Source: Aquibium carbonis
GTDB lineage: Bacteria > Pseudomonadota > Alphaproteobacteria > Rhizobiales > Rhizobiaceae
Length of the DNA stretch: 64,000 nt
NCBI RefSeq assembly: GCF_003970795.1
Contig: NZ_RWKW01000015.1
Coordinates: 1-64,000 of the forward strand
Direction of reading: 5' to 3'
The translations under genes were made by a program, and so were the position numbers. Within the stretch, counting starts at the first letter, position 1, and each line of letters opens with the position of its first letter. This document shows positions 62,918-64,000 of the stretch, piece by piece. Below the pieces are notes generated by a model. It had not been told where the DNA came from, did not search any database, and worked only from the letters and a program-made list of their open reading frames with translations.

Positions 62918-64000
62918 TCAGAACTCTTCCCAGCCTTCGGCGTCGGTCGACGCGGCTGCGACGGCGGATTGTCCGCGGCCGCCGGCCGTCCTCATCTGGG
63001 TCACAGGCGCCTGCGCCCGGCGCGGCGGCGGGGCTCCGCGGTAGGAGGGGACGGAACTGCCCCGTGCCTCGCCGGTGCGGAAGCGGGAGACGAGAACCGC
63101 CAGCTGCTCGGCCTCGCGGGCCAGCGAATGGCTGGCGGCGGTCGACTGCTCCACCATGGCGGCGTTCTGCTGGGTCACCTGGTCCATCTGGCCGACGGCG
63201 GTGTTGACCTCGGCCAGCCCCGTGGATTGCTCCTGCGCGGAGACGGCGATCTTCTGCACGAGGTCCGACATTTCGGACACCTGGCTGGCGATCAGCTCGA
63301 GCACTTCGCCTGTCTGGCCGACGAGGCCGACGCCTTCGTTGACCTGGTTGGTCGAGGTCGAAATCAGCCCCTTGATCTCCTTGGCCGCTTCGGCGGAGCG
63401 TTGCGCCAACGCGCGCACTTCCTGGGCGACGACGGCAAAGCCGCGTCCCGCCTCTCCCGCCCGCGCCGCCTCGACGCCGGCGTTCAACGCCAGAAGGTTG
63501 GTCTGGAAGGCGATCTCGTCGATCACCCCGATGATCTGGCTGATCTCGTCGGACGATTTCTCGATCTGCGACATGGCGCGAACCGCCTGGCGAACGACCT
63601 CGGAGGATTTCTGGGCTCCTCCCTTGGCGTCGTGGGACACCTCGGCGGCCTTGCGGGCGCCCTGGGCCGTCGTGCGAACCGTCGTGGTGATCTGGTCGAG
63701 CGCCGCCGCCGTCTCCTCGAGCGAGGCGGCCTGCTGCTCGGTGCGGCGCGCAAGGTCGTCGGCCGCCTGGCTGATCTCGCTCGTGCCGGTCTTCATCGCG
63801 ACGATCGCGCCGGCGATACCCGACATCGTGTCCTGAAGCTGCGCCATGGCGGCGTTGAAATCGTCCTTCAGCTGCTGCGTCTTTGGCGCGAACTGCGCCT
63901 CGATCCGATGTGTGAGATCGCCCTGGGCGAGGCTCGCCAGGCCCGCGGCCAGCGCGGTGACGGCGACGTGGTCCTCGCGCGCCTCGAGGGCCTTCTCGGC
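62918..64000 (-). CDS. Methyl-accepting chemotaxis protein (C-terminal part, cut by window edge)
   Basis: The frame runs open to base 64000, so the ligand-binding N-terminus is outside the window. At the edge a HAMP-like segment is seen ([20 protein letters not shown]). The rest is the coiled-coil signalling domain with the hairpin tip [54 protein letters not shown], which binds CheA and CheW. The C-terminus is a flexible linker (Ser/Arg/Pro-rich) ending in GWEEF, the kind of pentapeptide tether used by CheR/CheB. Function: chemoreceptor; ligand unknown. The 62752-62917 gap to miaB shows nothing clear. Confidence 0.92.
   Translation of the reverse strand, partial: AEKALEAREDHVAVTALAAGLASLAQGDLTHRIEAQFAPKTQQLKDDFNAAMAQLQDTMSGIAGAIVAMKTGTSEISQAADDLARRTEQQAASLEETAAALDQITTTVRTTAQGARKAAEVSHDAKGGAQKSSEVVRQAVRAMSQIEKSSDEISQIIGVIDEIAFQTNLLALNAGVEAARAGEAGRGFAVVAQEVRALAQRSAEAAKEIKGLISTSTNQVNEGVGLVGQTGEVLELIASQVSEMSDLVQKIAVSAQEQSTGLAEVNTAVGQMDQVTQQNAAMVEQSTAASHSLAREAEQLAVLVSRFRTGEARGSSVPSYRGAPPPRRAQAPVTQMRTAGGRGQSAVAAASTDAEGWEEF

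Overview
The window is high-GC chromosomal DNA from an alphaproteobacterium, most likely a member of the Hyphomicrobiales (Rhizobiales) near Mesorhizobium, Aquamicrobium or Nitratireductor. The assignment rests on gene order (miaB, phoH, ybeY, corC, lnt, an XRE regulator, metK, trmB; and argH, a small lipoprotein, lysA, a TIGR02302/DUF4175 protein), on two phasins, and on an RirA-type TGA-N9-TCA iron box. No rRNA genes, CRISPR arrays or insertion sequences were seen.

Layout. 1-3.4 kb: an MsbA-type ABC exporter, dapB and gpmA. 3.4-3.9 kb: a decayed ~42-bp tandem repeat, then tRNA-Leu(CAG). 3.95-13.67 kb: a ~9.7-kb genomic island integrated at the 3' end of that tRNA, bounded by a 17-bp direct repeat. 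It carries a tyrosine integrase, a tightly overlapping four-gene operon with a ParB-like protein and a putative zinc-finger protein, a serine recombinase, a small membrane protein and a large MmeI-like (type IIL) restriction-modification enzyme. 13.7-14.4 kb is gene-poor. 14.4-18.7 kb: haem/iron uptake (siderophore-interacting reductase, TonB receptor, HmuT-like binding protein) around an iron box. 18.8-22.1 kb: LysR regulator, alpha/beta hydrolase, topoisomerase IB and tiny ORFs.

22.2-34.7 kb is the most distinctive accessory region. It holds four glycosyltransferase-like genes, three sulfotransferases, a protein with a possible sialyltransferase-like motif, an amidohydrolase, a membrane-anchored alkaline-phosphatase-superfamily protein, and a 910-residue protein joining an adenylation domain, a carrier domain and a C-terminal hydrolase-like domain. 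It looks like a locus for making and decorating a surface glycan, but the product cannot be read from sequence. 34.8-39.1 kb: a TctABC tricarboxylate-type transporter and a short-chain dehydrogenase around the collapsed remnant of a dehydroshikimate-dehydratase-like gene.

39.3-42.7 kb: copper ATPase with a clear CueR operator, cueR, and a truncated YdeI-family gene. 42.8-46.6 kb: two phasins, a DUF445 protein, a GNAT acetyltransferase, a 42-bp perfect palindrome and three copies of a TGCAAYGCAGCA motif resembling PhaR targets. 46.7-62.8 kb: housekeeping blocks (TlpA-like thioredoxin, argH, lipoprotein, lysA, DUF4175, trmB, metK, XRE regulator, lnt, an inserted NAD-epimerase, corC, ybeY, phoH, miaB). 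The window ends inside a methyl-accepting chemotaxis protein whose C-terminus carries a GWEEF pentapeptide.
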